Both the position numbers and the translations under genes were made by a program. Below are positions 1-10,776 of a stretch of 64,000 bases of DNA, piece after piece (position 1 is the first letter of the stretch; each line of letters begins with the position of its first letter). The notes beneath the pieces are model-generated. The model did not search any database and was not told the origin of the DNA. It saw only the letters and a program-made list of their open reading frames with translations. The stretch is from positions 94,806,001 through 94,870,000 of the forward strand of contig CM059584.1 of the NCBI GenBank assembly GCA_030407085.1, given 5' to 3'. The stretch is from Trichopria drosophilae (taxonomy: Eukaryota > Arthropoda > Insecta > Hymenoptera > Diapriidae).

Positions 1-6
1 GGTTAA

Positions 7-333
7 GGCTTCTGCATCGTAAACGGTGCAAAGTATGCCAAAATGGCTGTGAACCTTTTTTGTAGAGCATGAAATTTCCTTAAAAAGGCCAAAGAGCAAT
101 ATTCTAAAGTTTTAATAGCTTAGTCACAAACAACGTTAGAATTTATAACAAATGTCATTTCGGTTTTAGAACGGACACAGCTATCATGGAAAATGAAATT
201 GCAGCGTTATTCGTGGCTTACCTGTAAAATTTATACTAGGGTTCTACTGATTTTTTTATAGGAAATTTCGTGCCCTACAAAAAAGATTTAATATAGATTT
301 AGTGTATTTTGCACCGTTTTCGATACGGAAGCC
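7..333. mobile_element. TIR element (MITE), about 330 bp
   Basis: The two ends are inverted copies of each other over about 85 bp: both begin GGCTTCnG, then share cGGTGCAAA and later TTTTTTGTAG with GAAATTTCC. No coding capacity is visible. The outer flanks are TTAA on the left (3-6) and ATAA on the right (334-337), so a 4-bp TTAA-type duplication with one mutation is possible. That would point to the piggyBac superfamily, but the terminal GGC is not typical and the superfamily is left open. Confidence 0.7.
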
Positions 334-382
334 ATAAAGTAAAAAAAACAGATTTGTTTGGCTTTTAGCGTCATTTACAAAA

Positions 383-584
383 CCCAACGGGCACGAAGGA
401 CCCAAATGTTGCTAAAACGTTTTTAGAATGTTCCAGAAACGTTCCTAAAACGTCATATGTCTGCAACTTTTACGGAACGTTTTATAAACGTTTCATCCAT
501 GTTGCAGACATTTAACGTTTTAGGAACGTTTCTGGAACGTTCTAAAAACGTTTTAGAAACATTCGGACTTTCGTGCCCGTTGGG
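383..584. mobile_element. Palindromic MITE, 202 bp
   Basis: The whole element is one long imperfect palindrome. It starts CCCAACGGGCACGAA and ends with the inverse; each arm is about 85 bp and meets near the GTTGCAGACAT motif. The arms carry repeated AACGTT/AAACGTT subterminal motifs. There is no ORF, and no clear target-site duplication was found. This is a non-autonomous TIR element whose superfamily is not determined. Confidence 0.8.
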
Positions 585-1790
585 AAGCATACAAATAACC
601 TCACAAGCATGAAATTATGTACAAATATTCTTAGCAATATAACAAAAGTATATAAAAAAAAAGATTTTTAATTTTATGATTTCGTATTTTAATTCCTATT
701 ATTAGTATTGACAGCGACCTGCTGGAGTGCCTGGCAGCCTTGACCGGAGTGATTCCGGCAGTCGCTGCAAAAAATGTCTTTCCCTGTACGGAGCTGAAGG
801 AATTTCTCAGGGGAGCTCAGTCAGTGGTTCGACTGTTCGACAGTCCTGCCTGTGCTCGATACTCGGTACACGGCATCTTATCTAGCGGATTCTCATCTAG
901 AATTCGTGTACATTTCTACCCAGATTCTACTGAATGTTTCTAGCCAGCTGCTAGGATAATGGCCAGCTTAACAAGCCAAATCTTTACCAATGCTTTTCGA
1001 ATTCTTTCGACCGAATCACCATACAGCTTTCTCATGCAGGTAAAATATTATTTGTATTATTTAGTGCATAGTTATTCATTTGTCCCCCAAAAGTCAGACA
1101 TTTTTTATTTCAGATGATCTTCAACATTGCCGTGTTTTAATTTTCACTTAGGTCCTATATTTATCCATTACAGACATAAGCAATATTCCATATTTCTACT
1201 TTTGAACATAAGGGTGGTGTAAAAAATGAATAGCAAACTTGTCGATTTGGTCTATTGGAGATCATCATTTTTTTACTTTTTTTTTTAACTTATACAGTAG
1301 TGAGGAAACGAATTGTAATAACAGTAATAAATGGAAATTATTTTGAATAAGAGAATGAAGAATGATTTCTTATAAGTGACAAATCATTTGAAAAGTGATA
1401 TTTATCACCATGCTGGAGCTCCAACGTTAGCCGCACGAACTGGCCACCCAATGAAAATAGAAATTAATTTCTCAAAAATATCAAATAACGCGTCTCTGAA
1501 AATTTCACATTATTTTAAGGACATGTATAGCTACAATTTAATAAATATTTTTGGAAAAAATTCTGTATTTATATGATTAAAAAAAGTTATTAAGCATTTA
1601 AGTATTAAATAAATAAATGTAAAACTTGTTTTGTTGATGTTTTTAAGAAATATTATTAAATTTGAATGTGTTCCCCATACTTTTGTCTTGCAAGTGAGTA
1701 TAAAATACAAAAGGAAAAAAGTGAATAGTCGCCTTCGGCTCGGACGTCAACCAGCACATTCGTGGAAAAAACTTGTACGCCATTGTAACG
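585..1790. other. AT-rich stretch, no recognised gene
   Basis: Short open frames occur (about 740-943, 1376-1576, 1631-1882), but none resembles a protein family known to me, none has supporting splice context, and several lack an ATG. I see no clear repeat here. Confidence 0.5.
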
Positions 1791-1919
1791 AAATAGTATA
1801 TTATGATACGATTGCCCTAAGTTGGGGATTTATGCGCGAGTGCAGTTGGCTCGCTACGCTCTGGCGCCATAGACGAGAGTGAGGAATCCCCCTACTACAC
1901 ACTTGCATTGTAAAATTTT

Positions 1920-2095
1920 TTGATTTCGTAATTGTGTGCGTAAACTTCGTTTGTAAAGTACTTTAGATGCCTATCTTTCGCGCCTAAAGTAAACTTTTAC
2001 GCACTTCCGACGATCTTTGTAAGTTTACTTTACGCACTCAAACAGGCATCAAAACTTTCCACACTCTCTTTACGCACGCAATTACAAAATAGGAT
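1920..2095. repeat. Imperfect 175-bp palindrome
   Basis: The left arm contains CGTAATTGTGTGCGTAAA, then GATGCCT and TAAAGTAAAC. The right arm contains the inverted counterparts GTTTACTTTA, AGGCATC and TTTACGCACGCAATTAC. It sits in a wider stretch (about 1,790-2,340) rich in tTTACGCAC / GTGCGTAAA motifs, which recur at 32.3-33.1 kb. It is probably a degraded TIR element. Confidence 0.5.
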
Positions 2096-2699
2096 ACCTA
2101 ACATGGGTGTAAAGTATACTTTTATACACGGGCGGGAACTGCACTGACGTGGCGCCGAGTCATGTGTAAGGTTCCCGCGCGTGCGTACAAAAGCATATAG
2201 TTAATGTACTATTAACGACGTGGACTAAGTGCATGCTTAGCAGTGCGCAAAGTAAACGCAGTGCGTATGCTCATTTATAATGCGTGATTGTCCTACTTTA
2301 CAGTGCGCACGGAAAACGACTACATGACTAACTAAATTTGCAAAAGTAATTTTTTTTTAATAAGTAATAATTTTTGCAAAAATAACTTTCCGAAAAAATA
2401 ACTTCAACAAAAACGACTTCAGTTAAAATAACTTTGAGAAAAAATAACTTCAGGAAAAAGAAATTAGAAAAATTTGTTTGTTTAAATATTAATAAAAATC
2501 CTTTTCTGAGAATTTTATCCTTGATTCATTTTCCATTCCGGTTCAAGGAATAACAGCCAAGGAAAAAAACAACCATAGAAAAAGCAGCCGACAGAAAAAG
2601 ACAGATCATGGAATAAACAACCCACGGAAAAAATAGTCCTAGAATGAAAATACATGGTCAATACATCCGAACAATAAAAAAATAGAGTTTCCCTCCACC
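2096..2699. other. AT-rich intergenic, no recognised gene
   Basis: Continuation of the TTTACGCAC-motif region, followed by A-rich sequence with loose repeats of the type aaaaATAACTTC (about 2,345-2,455). No coding feature is supported. Confidence 0.4.
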
Positions 2700-3130
2700 A
2701 TGTCTCACGAATACACTTACATATTAAATTTTGTGGATGCAAAGAAAGTTGACATTGCAAGAAAATCGCGACGATTGTCACAAGTTCCTTTGCGAAGAAA
2801 TAAACGGAATAGGGTCAAAACTAATTCTGACACGCTAAAGACTCTCCAGTCGAACGCGGAACCTAGGAGCAGGCGGTCACATGAATGCTACAAGAAGACC
2901 CTTCCTGTAATCTTGCCGATTTCATATGAAATCAGGTCAACTGGGAGAATACCACCAGATCCCATCCATCTACATCCGTTACGTTACACAAATCTCATAC
3001 ATACTTGTCAACCGACCGTAAGTCCACATTCCGGTAACTCACTACACGAAATATCAAGAACCAAAATCACCTTTAAAATAGGTATATTGCATACCAACCA
3101 ACAATTTTATAGACGAAGATATCGTGGATG
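2700..3130 (+). CDS. Unrecognised basic ORF, cut by SINE-A
   Basis: An ATG at 2700 opens a frame rich in Arg, Lys and Ser (about 140 residues before the SINE). I do not recognise the product. The frame runs into SINE-A copy 1. Before that insertion it would have met a stop just after the 13-bp target site, so the SINE extends it artificially. No domain, signal peptide or membrane segment is visible. It may be a chance ORF. Confidence 0.15.
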
Positions 3131-3615
3131 GAACGGAGTGATGGTCGTGCGGGATAAGGCGTCAGTCTTAGTCCGCCCAAACTAAATGTCGCGAAGGTCC
3201 CGAGTTCGAATCCCCGTCCGTGCAATTTTCTCTGCTTATGTCCAATGTGGAATAACCGGGGAACTTTGCTGGGTGAAGGTGCGAATTTGGGACCGCTGCC
3301 GACCCCCGTCGGTAGTTATCGTTACCGTCAGCGTCTTATCCGCGGTCGGTACGTCGTGGGTCTTATCTTGGATAAAGATGGGATAACCCTCGCGTCGTAC
3401 TCGCTAAGGCACAGACCTCCGAATCTGCTGGAGGTACCGATATTGGGGTAGGGGGGCTGGCTCTGGGTGGGTGTTGTGTTGTATCTGCCTATAGTTCGGT
3501 CATGTACCGTCTTTGTCCTGTACCTCTCCACCCGAGAGCGGACCCGCAAACAGACGATTAAATGTTATTAACGCGGGGGAAAATAACCTGGTCTTTGACC
3601 TGTCTGTTGTCCTTT
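3131..3615 (+). mobile_element. SINE-A copy 1 (tRNA-derived SINE)
   Basis: The head looks like a tRNA gene, with a box A-like segment near 3145-3165 and a strong RNA polymerase III box B (GAGTTCGAATCC, about 3202-3213). A unique body follows and ends in cctttgtcc-like sequence. Perfect 13-bp direct repeats gatatcgtggatg flank the insert (3118-3130 and 3616-3628), the hallmark of LINE-assisted retroposition. Two further copies occur in this window (13.2-13.6 kb minus, 24.8-25.3 kb plus). The long spacing between the boxes suggests a class II (Ser/Leu-like) tRNA ancestor, which is inference. Confidence 0.85.
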
Positions 3616-3850
3616 GATATCGTGGATGAAGAAGTGTCTGAAGTTCTTTTTGCAAAATTATTTGTCTCACATTCTGTGCGCAAAATGCTATTTTGCTAAT
3701 AAAAATAATAAAAATAATAAAAATAAATATATCAGGGAGCACAAAATAAGTTTCTCCTGCTTCGGCTCCTGCCTCCTTCCGCGCTTGAAAATAGGGAGAC
3801 CGCGAAAAGTCCATGGCGGCTCTGCACGCCGCACGCACAAGCTACGGAAG

Positions 3851-4315
3851 GGGTGTAGCAGGAAACAATAAGCGAAAGAACTCCTTGGCGAAGCCTGCCA
3901 AGAGAGATTTAGGAAGATTACATTATGTAACAGGAACAAACTAAGGGCGATGGTGGGACTCCTTACAGGACACAACAGACTAAGGTACCACCTCCATAAC
4001 CTGGGATTGGAAGAAACGAAACTGTTCAGATTCTGTCAGAAGCTTGAGGAAACATCAGCTCACATACCGGAAAACTACCCAGCATTAGCTGCAAAGAGAA
4101 GGGAAAGTTTCGGTTCACTCTTTGTAAGTATGAATCAGGTCACGCCATTGGAACTCAAACAGATTCTTGAATTCGTGAGAAAAACGGGGCTGGAGGAGAT
4201 ACTTTGAAGAAGGGAAGGTAGCGGTCAGGGTAGTAAAAGGGGGCACAATAGATCTTACAGATCAACGTGCACGGTATCCCCCAAATTAGTATTCTATTCT
4301 ATTCTATTCTATTCT
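3851..4315 (+). mobile_element. 5'-truncated LINE 3' end with (ATTCT)n tail
   Basis: Around 3,940-4,130 the plus strand encodes the C-terminal zinc-knuckle-like region seen after RNase H in R1/LOA/Jockey-type LINEs: a GLLTGHNRLRYHLHNLGL-like segment, then FRFC and a downstream ENYPALAAKRR segment. Cysteines and the H are in the expected order for a C-x2-C-H-C-type motif, with one C apparently lost. A frameshift lies near 3,930. The ORF stops at 4205, followed by a short 3' UTR and five ATTCT units (4291-4315), a simple-repeat tail typical of target-primed reverse transcription. Confidence 0.7.
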
Positions 4316-4339
4316 AAGTTCCAACTTCAAATATCACTC

Positions 4340-4917
4340 CTTAATACATATGGGAAGCTGCAAAGTGTCGTGAATAAAAGGAATGCGCAAGGGACTGTGG
4401 ATAGAACCACCCAGATATCTCCTAACTTTAACAGGAGAGCGGCACTCTTAGAAGGCAGACGGCTTCAAACCTCACCACCTTCAATGCGTACAACAAAGAA
4501 AGCTAAGGTAGATGGTAAGAAGTCACCTGCACTAGAACTACCGGAATCAACTTATAGTGAGTGGGTGAAAATAATGAAAATGGGGAAGAAAAGGTGAATT
4601 AAAGAAGCTCAGAAAACAGCGGAAAAAATACGGCATAGTGGTACAAGTCGAAGCACGCACTATGCCTACACTGATATATTAAAGAGTGTAAAAGCAACAC
4701 CAGACCTCGTGGAGATGGGGAAAGGGTAACTCGCATCAGGCGTACCCCAGAAGGAGAGCTGTTACTGGAGTTGGGCAGAACCGGAACAGAGATATCGGCG
4801 CTGCAAGTTGCCATCAGAGCTGCGAAAAGGAAGTGTTGGCAGGATTTCTGCGAGCAGGTGGACCAAGACCCTTGGGGCAGACCGTACAAGATGGTCATGA
4901 ACAAGAAGTGCCGTAAC
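4340..4917 (+). pseudogene. Internally deleted LINE: ORF1 gag joined to ORF2 linker
   Basis: The first part (about 4,370-4,800) reads as a LINE ORF1 (gag-like) protein: a Lys-rich N-terminus, then a TPDLVEMGKG / RIRRTPEGELLLELG segment that in these elements lies just before the nucleic-acid-binding region. A frameshift near 4,725 is needed. At about 4,810-4,910 the frame switches to a piece resembling the ORF2 linker between endonuclease and reverse transcriptase (AAKRKCWQDFCEQVDQDPWG). Everything in between is missing, so this is a deletion derivative. Clade not assigned (R1/Jockey group). Confidence 0.55.
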
Positions 4918-6950
4918 TAGTTGTTTTTTTTTCAAATGAAGAGATGGGTTCCGCTTGTTATAAACGACGTCGTTTGTGGTTATATCGTTCTTTTGCTTTA
5001 TTTTAATTTACTATATTTCGTAATCTAAATGTCGTGCTTGGGGATAAACTTTTCTTCACTCCGATGTTGAAAAAAAGAACAGGATACTGGGAATTAGCAG
5101 TCGCCTATGCTGCGGTGATCTGAGTGGTATCGACGTTCGCCAATATCCTTTATCCGATATTTGCACTGCACAAAATAAAACCACGCCGTTAAGTCAAACC
5201 CTTGACCTCGTCAACACTTCCCACAACTCACCCAACCCGTACAAGCATCAACACCATCCTCGCCATCCAGAATGCGACGGAAAAAGAGAGCGGGGTATTC
5301 CGCTTTCCCCATTTTATAGCATTATCCCCAATTACTGGTTTTCTTCACATTTTCGCTTCTTCTCGTAAGACACGTGACTCCTGGTTTGCCTCTATCGACA
5401 AAAAACAGGGATACCATGCCGTCAAAGAATACAAACAAAGCGCATCATGGACGCATTACCTCCTTTCAGACACACATACTCCGCGGTCGCGAAATAGTGC
5501 CGAACAAACCCTAGCGCTGCGCTTGCTCAATTCTGCCGCGAAATTCAAATATCAACCACATATCTATAAGAGGGTTGTTACAATATACCCCTAACAATCC
5601 ACCCGAGGATACCCCGCAGAGAGGATTGATACTCCCGTGCACTCTTACAACATACTCTGGACATAATACTGTCACGAAATTACATTATCACATCATGACT
5701 ATCATCTTACAGACTCGCGTACAACCTTGAAGAGGCAAGGTTGCATTACCTCCTTCCGGTATGGCGGAAATCTACCACACCGACACTGGCGGATAATGCA
5801 GACCACTGTGTCGATCGTTTCGTCCGGTCCCCACTACTGGACTCATCAGTAAGGCGACGGAGTGGGGCCCTGCCTTATACGATCCGGAGGAAGAGTGGAA
5901 ATTGCGGGCTTATATAAGAAAGTTGTGCGACTGCTGTTCACTTGCGAGAAAGGAGTTCGACGGCAGTCGCCACAACCTCATGGCACCCTATCGGCATGAG
6001 TCAGAGGCGACCGTGTACTGCACGTCCTTACAAATTACCAACAGCCGTTCCAGGGTGGAACTCCCTCTCTTTTTTTCCGATTCCTGCTAACCCGGTACGT
6101 CAACTTGAAATCGGCAGTCACAGCCATAACCCAGGGTGCCTACAAAGAAAGAACAACAGAAGTACGCCGTGGATTTCGTCGAGTTCGGCCCACAGGTCGA
6201 AGTCCTAGGTGAGCTACTTCGTCTTTATATTTTGTCATCACCATTATCGACAAAATAATCCGGCCGTAACTCTTCCCCTGTCGAGGTCATTGAAAGTCCG
6301 GAACGACGAAACGGCGGATTCCGAAGGCGCCAAGAGGAAGCTCGCTCGCCTTTCCATCGCTGACTTCTACCCACGATAAAGCTACAGCCATGGACGGAAT
6401 CCACCAGGGCCGGCCCACGCATCCTTGGGTCCCAAGAACTTGAAGAAGGAAGAAAGAAGACCGGAAATCACGACGACGAATCAGTACATTCAATGAATCA
6501 GTATATCGTAGACTCTTTTTTAAAATACAGCTCTTATCTAAGTAGGGTCAGCGTAAAATTAATTCTGGACCTTTACTTCCCACGAATTTCGAAATAAATA
6601 GAAGAATAGTATTTGTAATGAGACTTTTGGGTGTGGCATGTGCAGCAATAAATTTGTTTTGCAGATTTATGAATCTCGGAAAAGGTTCAAGTCAATGGTC
6701 CTACGAGAATTCAGTGTCCATAATATGAAGTCCATATATGGGTAAATCCACAGAACTTTTAACTTTACGCTTTAAGAAAAACATTTTTTTTTCGGTGGCA
6801 CACATTTAAAATCAACCTGAGGCCACTCCTAAACATATAAAATGTGGAAAAAACGAAACGTTACGACTTTTAAAGGATTGTTCCAGCGCAGTCAGGTAAA
6901 ACGAGATCTAAAATTATATCTTCGAACCAAACATAGTTTTGTTACCGGAA
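4918..6950. other. 2-kb stretch with no recognised gene
   Basis: A plus-strand frame at about 5,202-5,594 and semi-open frames at 5,900-6,500 exist, but none matches a family I know. GC content is higher than in the flanks between about 5,100 and 6,490, which hints at a decayed LTR retrotransposon. A TATA-like segment with a downstream CCCCTAACA (about 5,560-5,597) is compatible with an LTR, but no terminal repeat partner was found. Confidence 0.35.
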
Positions 6951-6954
6951 AACA

Positions 6955-7140
6955 GATGAAATTTATTACTCGGGGTTTTTTAAGTTACTGGTCACGAATC
7001 CGTCAACAGATATTCAGAATTCAAGATGGCGAATTCAATATGGAAGACCGAATTTGTAACAAGTTACTTACACAAGCTCAAATTGGGTATTCGGGGGTTT
7101 TCTTTCTTATTGCTTTTAGGTTCATAATATACAAATTTTA
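6955..7140 (+). repeat. Dispersed 'AATATGG' repeat fragment
   Basis: This stretch contains TTACTCGGGGtTTT, CACGAATC and ttcaagatggcGaATTCAATATGG, then a second ATTCGGGGGTTTT. The same ordered motifs recur at 34.0-34.3, 37.4-37.6 and 38.2-38.3 kb. It reads as about one and a half units of a short (about 125 bp) dispersed tandem repeat family. The shared motif order is seen directly; the family name and function are unknown. Confidence 0.45.
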
Positions 7141-8349
7141 GCAGCAAACATTTATTTAAGTCGATTTAAGGCATTACAATCCCGGCAATCCTGAAATAAA
7201 ATTTTAAATAGGTATAACGTAAGTTGTCATTAGTACCATATTTATTCATTTTTAACCAGAAAAGATGAAGCAAGGGAGATGAAAAACAAAGTTACCCAAA
7301 GTTACATTTTCATTATTTCTGGAGCAAAGCTATGGCGAATCTCGACCGATGAGCGACCCCGAATACACAGTTTCTGCTGGTGCAAGCAACTTTTTAGGAA
7401 TTTGGTCCGCTATATTAAATCTACTATCTTCAATTTTTAATATTTGTTAACATATTTATGATCAGTTTCCAATAAAACCGGCGCGTTACAAATTTCAGCA
7501 TTTTTCCGTGTAAAGAAAGGAGTTTGTGTCAAAGAGATAATTTCATGTCTTGTTTTACCCCTGAACATCGTATTGTATTTCTGGAACAAGTTCAGAGTAT
7601 TATTATGACACCTAAAACAATAAATTACGCCAATAATCGAGGCATTTTATTGTGTATAGTTCATGTGCCTGACAAAAGTGTCATTTTTCAACAACAGTTA
7701 CGCACGAAGGCTATAGGTAGTAATAGGCACAGAATTGAGATGAGACAAGGCACACCTTATTCCTTGGAATACGTCACTTATTACATCATCAATTAATAAT
7801 TCCCAAAGTATGGAGCCATAATATTGTTTGTTCCAAAAGTTATTGTTAGAAATTAACGAAAATTCCATTTTCCATAAATCTTTTGCACGCGACTTTGGAC
7901 GCTTGTCATTCTTATTAAGCGATAGGCACACTTATTTTTCAAGTATCTTTGGCTTTTATAAAGTGCCATTAATCAACGACATAATTTTCGAAAAGAATAC
8001 ACGTTCCAAAAGTTACAGAACAAAATATCGAAAAAAATAAGATTTGCACGCAGCAGTTTATTCAAATTTTATGAGCTTCGTGTTTCCTTTGGTTTTTTAA
8101 TCAGCTATCATGCAAAACAAATAACTGTACTTTGAAAAGCATATCCTTTTTAGTAAATAGTAATGTTTTATAAATATTTCTGTACAGCTTATTTACGTGA
8201 ATCTTAAAATAACATGAAAGCCAAAAGTTCTGTGGATTTGCCCATATACTGTATGTAAAAATGTTTTTACAAATTCGTGCATTCAGGCAGTGGAATAAGG
8301 AAAAAATAATAATGAAAACAATGGACAAACTGCAAATAACCTAAAAGTT
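7141..8349. other. AT-rich, no recognised gene
   Basis: Open frames at about 7,524-7,796 (plus) and 7,828-8,040 (plus) show no family resemblance I can name. They could be remnants of the adjacent MULE or unrelated noise. Confidence 0.35.
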
Positions 8350-8870
8350 TCGGGAGATCGGTCCTGGAAAAGACGTGGCTTTATGTCACTGTTTGGCGGA
8401 ACAACTCCAATAGGTTATTACCATGGAAAAGTCATCGATCTTCTTGTAAAGTCAAGTTTCTGTCTATCCTGCGTTAATACACGATCGAAAAAAAACTGTA
8501 GAAGAATTCGATAAATGGTTTGCAGATCACGAAGAAGATTGCATTCAAAATCATAATTTTTAATCATAGTTTTCGAGATCGGTAGAATTGTGCGATGTAA
8601 AATACGGTTTTTATATCGGCGACGAGATTAAAAAACCTTTAAAGCCATCGTTGACATGAAACCATATGGTGATGATTTTGTACCTGCGAAAGAAATGCAT
8701 TGGGCATGTTGAGAAACGAATGGCAAGTCGACTTCGTAACGTAAAAAAAATGAAAAACTTGGCGGAAAAGGAAAATTCAAAGATACGCTCATAACAAAAT
8801 TAACCAAATAGAAAACGAATTCTTTAAAGAGCAGGAAGGTTTACTATATGCGCATGGTATAGCAGATTAG
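8350..8870 (+). pseudogene. Decayed MULE (Mutator-like) transposase fragment
   Basis: Three plus-strand frames together give ordered blocks typical of an arthropod Mutator-domain transposase: SWKRRGFMSLFGGTTPIGYY, HGKVIDLLVKSSFC, EFDKWFADHEEDC, VELCDVKYGFYIGD, VDMKPYGDDF, then KKCIGHVEKRMASRLRN. Several frameshifts and stops interrupt it. Known members act by cut-and-paste transposition of DNA. No TIRs or 9-bp duplications were found around it. The assignment rests on remembered family motifs and should be tested with a profile search. Confidence 0.6.
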
Positions 8871-9420
8871 CGTAAAAAAGTGGTAAGTCAACAGAAACAC
8901 TGATTTACTTTCAGATTTTCTTTAAACGCGTTTTCTCATAACCACATTTTTCAATCTCGCGTGCAACATAACTCAAAAACAATATCATGAATCTTAATCG
9001 CTCAAACCACAAAACCTTCATTACATATTTATTCAAGGATTGAATGAAGTAAAATTTTAATTTTTTGTTTAAACATTTGTTTATTGCATTTTTAGGAATA
9101 AATTTTACGTCAAAAAATTGGTTGAAATCGAAAATAAGTCAATTTGTATTAAACAAACATTTTTTGTTGTATTCAACACCACACAAATATAATAAAGAAA
9201 AACAATCATTTTTACTTTTAGTTCCAGATTGCGATTTAAGCTCTACATCGTGTACGCCAGTTGTAGTTGCCGTTGAGCAAAAACATTGCCACGCCGCAAA
9301 TATCGGCGTAGTATCACGACCTAATCACTTAAAAAAATTGATCAGACATCTTCAGAGATGTACAAAAACGTGTGAAAAGTTTGGAGTTATTTGATTTTAT
9401 AATTTACTCGCAATAAATTC
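8871..9420. other. AT-rich gap between MULE fragment and DIRS-like element
   Basis: A plus-strand frame (about 9,065-9,394) has no recognisable domain. No tyrosine-recombinase domain, expected downstream of the RNase H of a DIRS element, could be found here on the minus strand. Confidence 0.35.
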
Positions 9421-10676
9421 GTGAAAAAGAGGCAAAAATAGGCTTTCTAACTAGGTATCCCTCCTTAAGAGAAGAATATGTGATAGAAGAAGTCGTGATT
9501 AGCATTGAATTTTTCGGAATTCCTTTTAATATGACGGCTATCCTGATAACTTCCTTGCCACCAGGGTAAATGTCTTCCAAAGAGGATGAGGTTCTCTATC
9601 GGGATAAAGTAAACGATCATATTTTGGTTTAAAAATTAAAAGATCCGATTCCAGCATTGATATAAATAAGAGAAACCGCGGCTGAGCAGGCCAGTAAGGG
9701 ACAACCATTATACCTGATGCTTTTTCTGATATTATTTTATGTAAAACTCTTGCAATCAATATAAACGGCGGGCACGCGTAAAAGGATAAATTTTCCCATC
9801 CTATAGTAAATGCATCGATGGTTATTGAAGCCGGATCTTTCCTCTACGAAAATTACGTTTTGCATTTTGCATTTAATCTAGATGCAAATAAGTCCAAGTC
9901 TGAATTCTTAAACTTCTTTATATTTTACTGAAATACTAAATCTGATAACTCAAATTTGGTTTGTACATCTAGCCTTCTGAATTCATAATCCGCTTCTATG
10001 TTATCCTTTGAAGCAATATAGGAAACAAAAGTGAAGAGTTCGCGTTGCTCGCTCCACTCCCAAATTAATCGAGATAATTTGCGAAGTTTTTGGAATCCAA
10101 CACCCCCAAGTGATTTATATAAGAAATCGTCTTAATGTTAGCAATCCTTAAAAGGACGTTACAATTTTTCAGGTATTTAGCGAAACATTGTAAACCTAAA
10201 AAAAGCAGACAAGAGTTCTAGATAATTTATATTTTCCAATTTTTCGGAATCCTTCCGATTTGAGATACTTAAAACTCTGTACATTATCGCTTTCTCCCAC
10301 CAAATAAAATCAACTTGTAAGTCTGTACTCAATTTCATATTTGCATTATAATTATCCTTCAAATTTAAGAGAGACAGATATTTCTCCCGTTCGAATCCTT
10401 TGACATGAGCCCAACCATATTGGAAAGCGGGCCAACAATCCTATAAGGCACCAATAATCCTATAAGTTGTGCGAAATCATTAATTTTACAATTATTTCGT
10501 TTTTTAAAAATCACTATTTGTTAGTGAATTTTATTTCTTTTCTCAGTCGGTAACTCTAATGTCATTTTCCGCGAATTAATAATAAAACCAAGAAAACTGC
10601 AAATCTGGGAAGAACTTTGCAACTTTTGTCCTGATTTATAATGAAAACCTAAATTCGCCAAAAGCTTCGCAGAAGT
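9420..10676 (-). pseudogene. DIRS-like retrotransposon pol: RT end, RNase H and following domain
   Basis: Read on the minus strand from about 10,676 downward, the sequence gives the segment just after the catalytic YxDD of a DIRS-type reverse transcriptase (LLANLGFHYKSGQKLQ, FLGFIINSRKMTLELP, DFAQLIGLLV). A block ending VDFIWWEKAI follows, then RNase H-like pieces (INYLELLSAFF; WSEQRELFTFVSYIAS). At 9,538-9,759 it ends VVPYWPAQPRF, PHPLWKTFTLVARKLSG, a motif characteristic of DIRS/PAT polyproteins. Several stops and frameshifts make it non-functional. The RT palm and the tyrosine recombinase are absent. The gag-like partner lies at 12,300-12,651 on the other side of a LINE insertion. Confidence 0.6.
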
Positions 10677-10776
10677 ATTTATTTATTTATTTATTTATTT
10701 TCATTAATCGGGACTCTTAGGCCCTTACAGACAAAATAATAGTACATTCGAGGTACAAATTTGAGTAAATAATATA

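Noticed and set aside
3140..3215. tRNA gene at the head of SINE-A
   Set aside because: The same sequence heads three dispersed copies, two with 13-bp target duplications. It does not fold as a proper tRNA by eye.
3186..3549. Several overlapping ORFs on both strands
   Set aside because: They lie wholly within SINE-A and recur in copy 3 only because the SINE does.
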